A stretch of DNA of 64,000 nt, taken from NCBI RefSeq assembly GCF_014697125.1, contig NZ_JACJRG010000003.1, positions 124,001-188,000 on the forward strand. The letters are read 5' to 3'. Made by a program: the position numbers and the translations under genes. The notes under the pieces were generated by a model. That model did no database searches, was not told the DNA's origin, and worked only from the letters and a program-made list of their open reading frames with translations. Positions 44,756 through 54,935 of the stretch are shown in pieces. The DNA comes from Anabaena minutissima FACHB-250. GTDB taxonomy: Bacteria; Cyanobacteriota; Cyanobacteriia; Cyanobacteriales; Nostocaceae. Each line of letters starts with the position of its first letter. The stretch's first letter is position 1.

Positions 44756-45808
44756 TTATTTTAATTCGCGATAACTACAGGGTTCAGCCATGCCGACGAT
44801 GACTTTTCTAGTACCCTGAAATGGGTTGCGCCCATGAGCAACTAAAATATTATCTAAGAGTAAAATATCACCAGGTCGCCAAGGAAATACCACTGTTTCT
44901 TGGGCATAAGCTGCACGAATTTCTGCAAGTACTTCAGATTCAATTGTAGAACCATCGCCGTAGTAAGTGTTATGAGGTAAATCTTCCTCTAAAAACTCTG
45001 CTAGTAATGCTTTACGAATGGTAGGTTCTAAAGTTGTGACATGAAAAAAAGCAGTATGATTAAACCAAGATGTTGTACCAGTAATTGGATGTTTAATAAT
45101 AGCTGGCCGAATTTGATGGGTTCTCAAACGTTCGCTATCTTTCCATTCAAATTCAATCGCGTTACTACGACAATACGCTTCGACAACAGCCTTATCTTTT
45201 GTTTGAAATACGTCTTGCCAAGATAGCCCAAACCCATCATTATAATTGCGAACATACAATACTTGTTTTTCTATAAATTGTTCGCGCGTTTGCCGAGAAA
45301 GGCGGTCAAAAATCCTTTGCGTATCAGCTATTGGTGTTTCTCCTCCCTGTTCGGCTACTTTCAGACAACAAAAGTAAATTTTTTGTGGCCAAGTTAGACA
45401 GTATGTACTTTCATTGTGAAGAAAAATACTTTGTTCAGCAGGGTAATCGGTTGAAGTGTATATTTTATTACTAATTTCGTGACGTGGCGAAGAGCGATCG
45501 CCATAACTAATCGGTTCTCCTTTGGCGGTGATTTTGATAAATTGGTCTAATTGAGTTGCTGAATGAATATCAAAATCTCGAAATAGTAAGGCCTTATGTT
45601 GAAGTAACATTGCTTGTATCGTTCCTTGATCATTACTAGCCCACTCTAAAAGATTGACATTTGCGACAGCAGGCTGAACTATCAGAGGAATATGTTGCCC
45701 ATCTGGGAAATAGCTTGTCTGAATTAATTCTGCTGGTGATATCCTGACAGATTTACGGCTAATCCCTAGATTTTTTAAACTCAATTTGGTGACTTCTTGA
45801 TTATTCAT
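44756..45808 (-). CDS. TauD/SyrP-like Fe(II)/2-oxoglutarate dioxygenase, probable beta-hydroxylase
   Basis: 350 residues. The facial triad is His131-x-Glu133 in FLHNESTY and His325 in LVAHGRNPF, with Arg334 in TRKVIVGMAE for 2-oxoglutarate. QKIYFCCLKVAEQGGETPIAD is typical of the TauD/SyrP group that hydroxylates the beta-carbon of PCP-bound amino acids, mostly Asp. Its gene sits between a protein ending in a C domain and one beginning with an interface domain. It is clearly homologous to the dioxygenase fused at the end of the 2329-residue NRPS (shared ETPI-D, VRNY-DG, SWQ, EWEW/EW, YYGDG). Gaps of 2 bp upstream and 19 bp downstream put it in the operon. Confidence 0.9.
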   Translation of the reverse strand: MNNQEVTKLSLKNLGISRKSVRISPAELIQTSYFPDGQHIPLIVQPAVANVNLLEWASNDQGTIQAMLLQHKALLFRDFDIHSATQLDQFIKITAKGEPISYGDRSSPRHEISNKIYTSTDYPAEQSIFLHNESTYCLTWPQKIYFCCLKVAEQGGETPIADTQRIFDRLSRQTREQFIEKQVLYVRNYNDGFGLSWQDVFQTKDKAVVEAYCRSNAIEFEWKDSERLRTHQIRPAIIKHPITGTTSWFNHTAFFHVTTLEPTIRKALLAEFLEEDLPHNTYYGDGSTIESEVLAEIRAAYAQETVVFPWRPGDILLLDNILVAHGRNPFQGTRKVIVGMAEPCSYRELK

Positions 45809-45810
45809 AA

Positions 45811-48800
45811 TTAAATCCGAGGTAGAGACTGACGTTTGATGTTTTTTAACATCTGGAGATTAGCAGCGTCTAATTCTTTAGCTTTGATGATTTTTTGAGC
45901 CTTTTCTGCTTGGTTAAATTTGGCAGCTATAGCGTCTAGCTTGATGTCAGGTGTAGCAACAATTTGCTTAACTAGTGTTTGAAAATGTTCAACCATCCGG
46001 CTAATTGTGTCAGTAAAGAACAAATCTGTACTGTATTCAAAACAGCCACTAATTCCTGCTGATGTTTCCACCAAGAACAACGCTAAATCATATCTAGCTA
46101 TACCCTGATCAATATCTAGAGACTCTAAAGTTAAATTCGGTAGTTTCAAAGCCCCTGAAGGAGTATTTTGGAGAACAAACCAGACTTGAAATAAAGGTAG
46201 ATGGTTTTGGTAACGTTCTGGTTGTAGTTCCTCAACAATTTTTTCAAATGGCAAGTCTTGGTGAGCGTAAGCACCTAAAGTAACCTCTCGTACTCGTCCT
46301 AATAATTCACGGAAACTGGGATTATTGGATAAATCTGTACGTAAAACGAGAGTATTGACAAAAAATCCAATTAATTTTTCAACTTCAGCACGATTGCGAT
46401 TAGCAATAGGAGAACCAACCCGAAGATCAGCTTGCCCCGAATAGCAATACAATAAAGTTTTAAAAACTGCTAACAGGGTCATGAACAGAGTTACCCCTTC
46501 TTGCTGGCTCAGTGCTTGCAACTGCTCTGTCAAATCTAATGGCAGCAAAAAGTTGACTTTTTGTCCTTGGTAAGTAAGTTGAGCAGGACGATGTTTATCT
46601 GTAGGTAGCTGTAAAGGTGTTAAATTTTGTCCTAGTTGCTTGCGCCAGTAGTCTAATTGTTTGTGTAATTCTTCTCCTTGCAACCACTGACGTTGCCATA
46701 CAGCAAAATCAACATATTGAATTGGTAATTCTGGTAATGGTGTTCGCGTAGCGTCTTGCACAGAGGCTTTACCTACACAATAAGCTTCATATAGTGTTGT
46801 CAGTTCCTCAACCCATATACCCATTGACCAGCCATCACTAATAATGTGGTGTTGGTTAAGCAGTAGTATGTATTCTGTAGCATCCAGCCATAACAGCGTC
46901 ACTCTCAGTAAAGGGCCTTGAGTTAAATCGAAAGGCTGTTTTGCATCTTCAATTGCTATTTCTCTTGCTCTTGCTTGTCGCTGCTGTTCATCTAATTCGC
47001 GCAGGTCTATAATTGGCAAACTGATAGTGAGGGTGGGTGCGATGCCTACGGCAACCCCTGCGGGCAACGCTACTGTAGGTTGTCCTTGCTCAATAGGAAA
47101 TGTTGTGCGTAATACTTCGTGGCGACGAACAATTTCGTTGATGCTTTGTTCTAAAGCCGCAATATTCAGTTGACCAGATATTTTTAGGACTTCTGTGTTG
47201 TTGTAAAAATCCCCATTTGCCACTAACTGGCACATCAACCATAATCTTTGTTGGGCAAAGGAAAGGGGTAAGTTGCCATCTCGTGATACAGAGATGAGTG
47301 GCGGCACTTGTAAACCTTTTTGTGCCTTGATTTCTACCTCTATAGATGCAGATAAGTCAGTAATTGTAGGCGACTCAAACAAACAGCGTAGGGGTAACTC
47401 AAGTTGAAAAGCTTCTCGGACACGGGAGATTACTTGAGTAGCTAAGAGTGAGTGTCCTCCCAATTCAAAAAAGTTATCGTAAATACCTACTTTCTCTAAA
47501 CCCAACACCTCAGCCCAGATGTCTGCTAAGGTTTTTTCCACCGCAGTTTGAGGTGGTATAAACTTTGTTTCCAAATCAGGTCTAATTTGTTCTGGTACAG
47601 GTAAGGCTTTGCGGTCAATTTTACCGTTGGATGTCAAAGGTAAAGCCGGAAGCGTCACAAATACTGAGGGTATCATGTATTCTGGTAGTTGCTGCTTGAG
47701 GAATTTCCGTAAGACACTTGATGTTAATTCAGTAATTTCTGTTGAGTGATGAGGGACAAGATAACCTACAAGTATTTGATTACCAGATTCATCTTCATGA
47801 GCCACAACCACAGCTTGCTGAATTGCTGGGTATTGACTCAAACAAGTTTCTATTTCCCCTAACTCAATGCGGAAACCGCGAATTTTAACTTGGTGGTCAA
47901 TCCTTCCCAAGTATTCAATATCTCCATTGGGTAAATAACGAGCTAAATCACCAGTTTTATATATTTTTGCCCCTGCTTGATTACTAAATAGGTCGGGAAT
48001 AAACTTCTCATTTGTCAATTGGAGAAGATTCAGGTAGCCACGAGCTAAACCTACTCCGCCAATATGTAATTCACCGGGTACACCAATTGGTACAGGCTGT
48101 AGTTGCTGATCCAGAAGATAAATTTGGGTGTTGGCAATGGGGCGACCAATCGGTACTACTCCTTGTTGAGTATGCCGTTGACACTGCCAAAAGGTAACAT
48201 CTATCGCAGCTTCTGTTGGCCCGTAGAGATTATGCAGTTCTATATCTGGACAACGGGCAAAGAATTTTTCTTTCAATTCAAAGGATAAAGCTTCACCACT
48301 ACAAATCACCCGTTTGAGATGTTGAAAATCTTCGAGTCCTGCTTCGTTCAAAAATACTTGCAGCATTGAGGGGACAAAATGTACTGTGGTGATTTGCTGC
48401 TGTTGTATCAGCTTAACTAAATAAGCACTATCCTGATGTCCTCCTGGTTGAGCTATTACTAAGCAGGCTCCAGTGATGAGAGTCCAGAAAAATTCCCAGA
48501 CAGAAACATCAAAGCTAAAAGGAGTCTTTTGCAAAACTCGGTCAGATGTAGTTAGCTGATATGTGTCTTGCATCCACAGTAAGCGATTGTAGATACCCCT
48601 ATGGGTATTCATGGCACCCTTGGGTTTACCTGTGGAACCAGAGGTGTAGATGACGTAAGCTAAGTTATTTACCTGGACTCTATTTTGTGGATTTTCTTGA
48701 CTGTGGTGATTAATTGCTTCCCAATCAGTATCTAAGCAGACTACATGAGCTTTTGTTTGTGGTAGTTCTGTAAGTAGCTTTTGCGTGGTTAATAAAACTG

Positions 48801-51800
48801 GGGCTTGGGTATCGTTAAGCATGAACGCTAAACGTTCCTGTGGGTAGCTGGGATCTAATGGTACATAAGCACCACCAGCTTTTAAAATGCCAAGCATCCC
48901 AATGAGCATTTCTAGCGATCGCTCTACACAAATTCCCACTAATACTTCAGGACTAACACCTAAATCCTGTAAATGGTGTGCTAACTGATTAGCACGGGAA
49001 TTTAATTGCTGATAGGTAAGTTGCTGATTGTCAAAGACAACAGCGACACTATCCGGTGTTCGTGCTACCTGTTCCTCAAACAGTTGATGTATACATTTAT
49101 CTTGGGGATAATCAGCCTCAGTTTTGTTGAACTCTACTAGCAGTTGATGTCGTTGGCGATCGCTAAGAATATTTAGTTCACTAATTGCTACTTCCGGATT
49201 AGTCACAATACTAGCCAGCAGAGTTTGGAAATTTTCCACCATGCGCGCAATGGTGGTTGGCTCAAACAAGTCACTACTGTACTCTAAATTTCCAAGTAAC
49301 CCCTCATTTGTTTCCTCTAAGTACAAATCTAAATCAAATTTGGCTGTCTGATTATCCTCATAATCCAATGTACTTAAAGTTAATTCTGGTAGCTCCAGGG
49401 TTTGTGCAGGGGTATTCTGGAGTTGGAAAGCAACTTGAAATAATGGATTGTAGTTAAGGTGACGCTTTGGTTGGAGTTCTTCTACTAATTTTTCAAAGGG
49501 AAAATCCTGATGAGCGTAAGCTCCCAAAGTTACTTCCCGGACACGCCCTAGCAGTTCTGCAAAAGTGGGATTACCTGATAAATCAGTACGCAGCACCAGA
49601 GTGTTAACAAAAAAGCCAATCAGGTTTTCAATCTCTGCTCGATTGCGGTTGGCAATGGGTGAGCCAATACAAATATCATCCTGACCTGTGTAGCGATGTA
49701 ACAACACCTGAAAGGCAGCTAACAAGGTCATAAATAAAGTTACCCCTTCGCTGCGACTCAGAGATTTAAGTGCTTGAGTCAGATCCTTGGGTAGAGTAAA
49801 TGATTGGCTTGCACCTCGAAAACTAGAAATAGCTGGTCGTGGTTTATCTGTGGGTAGAGACAGTATGGAAATATTATCAAGTTGCTGTTTCCAGTAAGCC
49901 AGTTGGCTGTCCCAGACTTCACCTTGCAACCAATTTTGTTGCCAAACAGCAAAGTCAGCGTATTGAATTGATAATTCTGGTAAAGGCGATAATTGCTCAC
50001 CAGTGCAGAAAGCAGAATAAAGTGCAGCTAATTCATCCACCAGTGGACTCATTGACCAAGCATCAGAGATGATATGGTGCATGGTAAATAACAGCACATA
50101 CTCTGTCTGACTTAGTTGCAGCAAACGCACACGCAGTAATGGATCACGCTCTAGATCAAAGGGACAAAGAGCCTCTTGGCTGATTAACTTTTGTACCTCT
50201 TGCTCTTGAGTCAGGGATGGCAGTTCAATTACATTAATTACTGGTATTGTCAAGTGCAAGGATGGAGCGATCGCTTGGACTGGTTGACCCTTTAAATTCT
50301 TAAATGTGGTTCGCAGAACTTCATGGCGTTTGACAATTTCATTCAGGCTTTGCTCTAGAGCTACTATATTCAGCTTACCTTGCAGTCGCACAGCACCAGG
50401 CATATTATAAAGGGGATTGCCTGGTTCTAATTGATCTATAAACCACAACCGTTGTTGAGCAAAGGAAAGAAGTATTTCTCCATCGCGTGATACAGGTATG
50501 AGTGGAGGAACTTGTAAACCTTGCTGTGCCTTAATCTCTGCCTCTATAGATACCGATAAGTCTGCAATGGTGGGTGACTCAAACAAACAGCGCAATGGTA
50601 ACTCAATCTCAAAGGTTTCCCGAACACGGGATATTACTTGAGTTGCAAAAAGTGAATGTCCGCCTAAGTCAAAAAAGTTATCATTGATACCAAGATATTC
50701 CACACCCAGCACCTGACTCCAGATTCCTGTTAATATCTCTTGGATGGGAGTATGTGCTATTAAATCTTGAGTTACAGGCTCGGATCTGCCTAAGTCTGGT
50801 TCTGGTAGAGCGCGTCTATCTAGTTTACCGTTGGGTGTGAGTGGTAAGGTATCCAGCAGAACAAAAGCTGAAGGAAGCATATACTCAGGCAATTTAGACT
50901 TGAGATATTGACGTAGTTGTGGTACTAATTCACGAGCTACTCTTGCCTGTAGGGGGTTATTGGCGTAACTTTGTAAAGGACGCTCATTAATACTATTAGC
51001 TATGCTGGGGATGTTAGTCTTAATGTTATTTTCTTTTGAGTAGAAAACCACATCATAACTACCATCTTCATAACCTGCTGACCAACTAATATCAACAAAA
51101 TAATTGAATTTTTCGCCCAATGTCCATAAATCTTCGGGTTCAACTCCCATGTTTTCAAATGATTTTAGGACTAAGCGAATTTCACCCACTGTTACTAGTG
51201 CTGGTTCTTGCTTCAGCAATTCTACGGCTTTAACTGTTGCTGTTAATCTGGAATTGGGTACGTGACGCAACCCTAAAATTTCTGGTTGGGTAGATTCTAA
51301 CAACTGGGTGAGAGTATTTAAAGTTATTCCCTGCTGTTGCCAATTTAACCAATTAATATTAGATGAATTATTTACTTGTGGTTGCAGATGGAGAATAACA
51401 TCATAACGAAACTGCGTTAGTTCATTAACATAACGTCCCCGTTTAGGCTGAATTTCTACATTGGCAATTTGTGGAAAATAATTGGTTAAAGCCAAGAAAA
51501 ATTCAGGCTCAATAACTAATTCTTCTTCTTGCTCTATGCGTTTTTGTACTTGCTGCTTGAGCGTGGCAGTAGATAAAGAATCAGGAGCAGAATATAATGC
51601 AACTGCTGTATAGAATGCTTCTAACAACGGTAAGCTTCGCACATCACCGATAAATATTTTCCCTCCTGATTTTACCACCTGCACAGCACCAGTCAGAACA
51701 GTAAATAAATAATCAATACTGGGAAAATATTGAACAACAGAGTTAATAATTACGGTGTCGTAACTTGCAGTTTCTAAACCCTCCAAGTTGTTTGCCATTC

Positions 51801-54800
51801 TCTGGCTCAGAGTCACCTGTGAGAGATGATATTCTGGAATATTTAATACATTCTGAATATAATTCAGCGCACCTTGAGAAAAGTCTGTTCCGTGATATTG
51901 GCTACAGTGAGGAGCAATATTAAACAAAAGTAGACCTGTACCACAGCCGATTTCTAAAACTTTATTAGGTTTTAGAGAAATAATTCTTTCTACTGTCGAA
52001 TCTACCCAATCACGCATTTCACCCGCAGGAATGGGTAAATCTGTATAACTGCTATTCCAACCGATAATATTAAATTTAGGATCTGCAACTACAGAAATTT
52101 CTCGGTAGTCATCAGCCTCAGACTCATAAACCACCTGCCATTGTGATATTTGCTCAGTTTCAATTGCCTTGGTAGCACCTTGGTATTGAGGATTTTGAAC
52201 TACATAAGCTACTAAGCGTTTTTCTCCTAACGTATCCCCTTGAGCTAAAACCGCAGTTGCTTGAACACCTGGATGTTGATTGAGATTAGCTTCAATTTCG
52301 CCCAATTCAATGCGATAACCCCTAATTTTCGCTTGGTAGTCCATCCGACCAAGAAATTCTATATTGCCATCTGCTAACCAGCAAGCTAAATCTCCAGTTT
52401 TATATAACCTTGCTCCTGGTTGATGGCTAAAAGGATGGGAAATAAATTTTTCGGTTGTTAATTCAGAACGATGTAAATAACCTTGAGCTAAACCAGCACC
52501 ACCAATATATAATTCACCGGGTACGCCGATGGGTACAGGTTGTAAATGAGAGTCTAAAATATAAAGTTGAGTATTAGCAAAAGGGCGACCGATGGGTACT
52601 AGGCACTCTGTTGGTAAATCTTGTGTAGTTTCAAAATAGCAACTGTCAATTGTGGCTTCTGTTACTCCAAAAGAATTAATCAGCCTGGTTTGAGAACCAC
52701 AATAACTGCGGAACTGATTGTATTCTGAACCATACCAACTATCAGAACCACAAATGAGCAACCGCATAAAATCGAGGTGCTGTCCGCTTTGTGCCAAATA
52801 TTGCATCAAGTTACGCAACACAGCCGGCACAAATTCGGCACAGTCTACTTTCTCCTGAAGCATCAACTCGTAAAGTTTTTGCGGTTCGAGTAGAAAATCA
52901 CGAGGACATAAAACCAATTTCCCCCCAGAACATAAGGCCCTAATTAAATCGCCCGTGCAGACATCAAAAGCAAAACTAGCCATCTGTAAGTGACTAGTGA
53001 CTGTACACAATTGATATGCTTCCTTCCAAGCAAAAAAGGCATTAACTAAGTTGTGATGTTGTACCATCACCCCCTTAGCTTTACCTGTAGAACCGGAGGT
53101 ATAAATTACATAAGCTAAGTCACAGGGATGAACACATGGAAGTTCTGCGGTGACAGGTGGCCAATCTGCATCTAAACATAATACTTGTAGACTATGGGCA
53201 GGAAGAATATTTACTAGCTTGGTTTGAGTTAACAACACCTGTGCTTGCGCGTCTTCCAGCATGAAGGCTAAACGCTCCCCAGGATAAGCCGGATCTAGGG
53301 GGATGTATGCACCACCAGCTTTGAGGACTGCTAAGGGCGCAACTACCATATCTAAAGAACGCTCTACACATATCCCCACTAATACTCCAGGTGTCACTCC
53401 CATCGTTACTAGTTTCTCGGCCAGTTGGTTGGCTTTTTGCTGTAATTGTGCATATGTGAGTTGGCGATCGCCAAAGACAACAGCATCTGCATCTGGCGTA
53501 CGTAACGCCTGTTGCTCAAATAAATCGTGAATACATAAATCTGCGGGGAATGCAGACTGATTTTGGCTAAATACTAACAGTTGTTTTTGTTCTGCTGGGG
53601 TGAGCAAGGACAATTCTGATAAACGGGCTGTAGGATTAGTTACCATACCCGTCAGTAAATTTTCTAAATGCCCCAACATCCGGTTGATAGTTTGCTGATC
53701 AAATCTGCGAGTGTCATACAACAAGTCTAATCTCAGAGCTTCATTTGGTGCTACTAATAGGCTCAGAGCCTCGTTGGTTTTTTCAAAAGATTGCCCACTC
53801 TGTACTTTCAGTCCATCGATTTCTTGAGCTAAGGCCGCATCAACTGGATAATTCTCCAGTACATAGCCAATCTCAAACAAAGACTGACCTCTATTGACAT
53901 CACTCCATCGTTGCACTTCCACCAGTGGACTATATTCATACTGAATCACCTCGATTTGGTGACTTTGTAATTCTTGTAACCAAGGCAAAAGTAAAGCATC
54001 TGCTGTTATCTGCACCCGCAGAGGTAAGGTATTTACAAACAACCCCACCATCGCTTCCACTCCTGGCAAAGTTGGAGGACGACCAGAAGAAGTGCTACCA
54101 AAAACAATGTCTGACTCACCACTATAACGACTTAAAAGCAACGCCCAAGCTCCTTGTACAAGGGTATTTAGAGTCAGTTGATGCTGCCTTGCTAGAGATT
54201 GTAAAGCGATTGTAGTAGCCTTTGATAGTTCAAGTTTTTGGCAATTATAATCCTCATCTAAACTAGGTAAAATACCCGGAGCCTGGTCTAAAAGTAAAGT
54301 TGTCGGTTTACTAAAACCTTTGAGTGTTTTACGCCAAAAAGCCTCCGCTTGAGCTAAATCTTGTTGTTGTAGCCAAGTAATATAGTCTCGATAGGGACGA
54401 GGTGAATTTAACTTTAAATCTTCTCCTCTACAAAATGCTTGGTAAAAAGCATAAACTTCTTGAAAAACTAAAGATTCAGACCAACCATCTAGTAACAAAT
54501 GGTGGCTACTCCACACAAATTCATAAGTTTGCTCATCCAAACGGAACAAGGTTAACCGAATTAATGGAGCTTGAGAAAGTTCAAAACCACGCTGTCTATC
54601 TGTTTGCAAAAAAGCGGCTAATTTTTGCTGTTGTAATTCAAAAGAAAATTCTCGCCAATCTTGTAAATCCCAAGGAAGTTCTACTTGTTGATATACAACT
54701 TGATAAGGCTTTTCTAAATCTTGCCAATAAAAGGCAGTCCGTAAAATTGGGTGTCTTGCTACTACTCGTTCCCAAGCCTGTTTAAATGCTGCGACATGAA

Positions 54801-54930
54801 AATTACCTTGCAAAGTCCAACAAAATTGCTCAAAGTATACTCCTGACTGGGGGGCATAAATAGTATGAAATAGTAACCCCTGTTGTAAGGGTGATAATTC
54901 ATAAATATCTTCTAAATTCGCTGTATCCAT
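45811..54930 (-). CDS. NRPS: C(DCL-type)-A(Orn-like code, N-methyltransferase)-PCP-C-A(Ser code)-PCP-C
   Basis: 3039 residues. The first C begins LEDIYELSPLQQGLLFHT with SHHLLLDGWS near 145, the kind that follows an epimerase, which the preceding protein has. A1 (YTSGSTGKAKG near 615) reads D-V-G-E-L-C-S-I-D-K, nearest to Orn codes, with an inserted N-methyltransferase (GCGTGLLLF near 997) and PCP (near 1422). The second C has HHIISDAWS near 1620. A2 (near 2098) reads D-V-W-H-I-S-L-I-D-K, Ser. Then PCP (near 2493) and a third intact C (HHIISDGWS near 2698). The protein ends there, so this C acts with the downstream I-A-PCP protein. Two 24-nt repeat insertions lie in the last C. Confidence 0.93.
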   Translation of the reverse strand: MDTANLEDIYELSPLQQGLLFHTIYAPQSGVYFEQFCWTLQGNFHVAAFKQAWERVVARHPILRTAFYWQDLEKPYQVVYQQVELPWDLQDWREFSFELQQQKLAAFLQTDRQRGFELSQAPLIRLTLFRLDEQTYEFVWSSHHLLLDGWSESLVFQEVYAFYQAFCRGEDLKLNSPRPYRDYITWLQQQDLAQAEAFWRKTLKGFSKPTTLLLDQAPGILPSLDEDYNCQKLELSKATTIALQSLARQHQLTLNTLVQGAWALLLSRYSGESDIVFGSTSSGRPPTLPGVEAMVGLFVNTLPLRVQITADALLLPWLQELQSHQIEVIQYEYSPLVEVQRWSDVNRGQSLFEIGYVLENYPVDAALAQEIDGLKVQSGQSFEKTNEALSLLVAPNEALRLDLLYDTRRFDQQTINRMLGHLENLLTGMVTNPTARLSELSLLTPAEQKQLLVFSQNQSAFPADLCIHDLFEQQALRTPDADAVVFGDRQLTYAQLQQKANQLAEKLVTMGVTPGVLVGICVERSLDMVVAPLAVLKAGGAYIPLDPAYPGERLAFMLEDAQAQVLLTQTKLVNILPAHSLQVLCLDADWPPVTAELPCVHPCDLAYVIYTSGSTGKAKGVMVQHHNLVNAFFAWKEAYQLCTVTSHLQMASFAFDVCTGDLIRALCSGGKLVLCPRDFLLEPQKLYELMLQEKVDCAEFVPAVLRNLMQYLAQSGQHLDFMRLLICGSDSWYGSEYNQFRSYCGSQTRLINSFGVTEATIDSCYFETTQDLPTECLVPIGRPFANTQLYILDSHLQPVPIGVPGELYIGGAGLAQGYLHRSELTTEKFISHPFSHQPGARLYKTGDLACWLADGNIEFLGRMDYQAKIRGYRIELGEIEANLNQHPGVQATAVLAQGDTLGEKRLVAYVVQNPQYQGATKAIETEQISQWQVVYESEADDYREISVVADPKFNIIGWNSSYTDLPIPAGEMRDWVDSTVERIISLKPNKVLEIGCGTGLLLFNIAPHCSQYHGTDFSQGALNYIQNVLNIPEYHLSQVTLSQRMANNLEGLETASYDTVIINSVVQYFPSIDYLFTVLTGAVQVVKSGGKIFIGDVRSLPLLEAFYTAVALYSAPDSLSTATLKQQVQKRIEQEEELVIEPEFFLALTNYFPQIANVEIQPKRGRYVNELTQFRYDVILHLQPQVNNSSNINWLNWQQQGITLNTLTQLLESTQPEILGLRHVPNSRLTATVKAVELLKQEPALVTVGEIRLVLKSFENMGVEPEDLWTLGEKFNYFVDISWSAGYEDGSYDVVFYSKENNIKTNIPSIANSINERPLQSYANNPLQARVARELVPQLRQYLKSKLPEYMLPSAFVLLDTLPLTPNGKLDRRALPEPDLGRSEPVTQDLIAHTPIQEILTGIWSQVLGVEYLGINDNFFDLGGHSLFATQVISRVRETFEIELPLRCLFESPTIADLSVSIEAEIKAQQGLQVPPLIPVSRDGEILLSFAQQRLWFIDQLEPGNPLYNMPGAVRLQGKLNIVALEQSLNEIVKRHEVLRTTFKNLKGQPVQAIAPSLHLTIPVINVIELPSLTQEQEVQKLISQEALCPFDLERDPLLRVRLLQLSQTEYVLLFTMHHIISDAWSMSPLVDELAALYSAFCTGEQLSPLPELSIQYADFAVWQQNWLQGEVWDSQLAYWKQQLDNISILSLPTDKPRPAISSFRGASQSFTLPKDLTQALKSLSRSEGVTLFMTLLAAFQVLLHRYTGQDDICIGSPIANRNRAEIENLIGFFVNTLVLRTDLSGNPTFAELLGRVREVTLGAYAHQDFPFEKLVEELQPKRHLNYNPLFQVAFQLQNTPAQTLELPELTLSTLDYEDNQTAKFDLDLYLEETNEGLLGNLEYSSDLFEPTTIARMVENFQTLLASIVTNPEVAISELNILSDRQRHQLLVEFNKTEADYPQDKCIHQLFEEQVARTPDSVAVVFDNQQLTYQQLNSRANQLAHHLQDLGVSPEVLVGICVERSLEMLIGMLGILKAGGAYVPLDPSYPQERLAFMLNDTQAPVLLTTQKLLTELPQTKAHVVCLDTDWEAINHHSQENPQNRVQVNNLAYVIYTSGSTGKPKGAMNTHRGIYNRLLWMQDTYQLTTSDRVLQKTPFSFDVSVWEFFWTLITGACLVIAQPGGHQDSAYLVKLIQQQQITTVHFVPSMLQVFLNEAGLEDFQHLKRVICSGEALSFELKEKFFARCPDIELHNLYGPTEAAIDVTFWQCQRHTQQGVVPIGRPIANTQIYLLDQQLQPVPIGVPGELHIGGVGLARGYLNLLQLTNEKFIPDLFSNQAGAKIYKTGDLARYLPNGDIEYLGRIDHQVKIRGFRIELGEIETCLSQYPAIQQAVVVAHEDESGNQILVGYLVPHHSTEITELTSSVLRKFLKQQLPEYMIPSVFVTLPALPLTSNGKIDRKALPVPEQIRPDLETKFIPPQTAVEKTLADIWAEVLGLEKVGIYDNFFELGGHSLLATQVISRVREAFQLELPLRCLFESPTITDLSASIEVEIKAQKGLQVPPLISVSRDGNLPLSFAQQRLWLMCQLVANGDFYNNTEVLKISGQLNIAALEQSINEIVRRHEVLRTTFPIEQGQPTVALPAGVAVGIAPTLTISLPIIDLRELDEQQRQARAREIAIEDAKQPFDLTQGPLLRVTLLWLDATEYILLLNQHHIISDGWSMGIWVEELTTLYEAYCVGKASVQDATRTPLPELPIQYVDFAVWQRQWLQGEELHKQLDYWRKQLGQNLTPLQLPTDKHRPAQLTYQGQKVNFLLPLDLTEQLQALSQQEGVTLFMTLLAVFKTLLYCYSGQADLRVGSPIANRNRAEVEKLIGFFVNTLVLRTDLSNNPSFRELLGRVREVTLGAYAHQDLPFEKIVEELQPERYQNHLPLFQVWFVLQNTPSGALKLPNLTLESLDIDQGIARYDLALFLVETSAGISGCFEYSTDLFFTDTISRMVEHFQTLVKQIVATPDIKLDAIAAKFNQAEKAQKIIKAKELDAANLQMLKNIKRQSLPRI
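46744..46767. repeat. 24-nt in-frame dispersed-repeat insertion in the last C domain
   Basis: Encodes ASVQDATR between VGK and TPLPELPIQY; sister C domains have only a few residues here. The ttcgcgtagcgtct core is shared (as its reverse) with the 21-nt element at 24447-24467. Confidence 0.75.
47044..47067. repeat. 24-nt in-frame dispersed-repeat insertion in the last C domain
   Basis: Encodes LPAGVAVG within GQPTVA...IAPTL; the sister domains read GQPVQAIAPSL and GEPVQAIAPTV without it. The sequence gcctacggcaacccctgcgg is a typical short GC-rich Nostoc repeat. Confidence 0.7.
52385..53438 (-). repeat. A-domain core duplicated almost exactly at 56989-58042
   Basis: This roughly 1.05-kb segment encodes the A-domain core of the first A domain in the 3039-residue protein. 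The same segment, offset by 4604 bp, is in the A domain of the 1543-residue protein. From about 52422 to 53045 I see no difference; about a dozen single-base changes occur in the rest. Flanking sequence diverges sharply on both sides. Confidence 0.85.
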
Positions 54931-54935
54931 ATACT

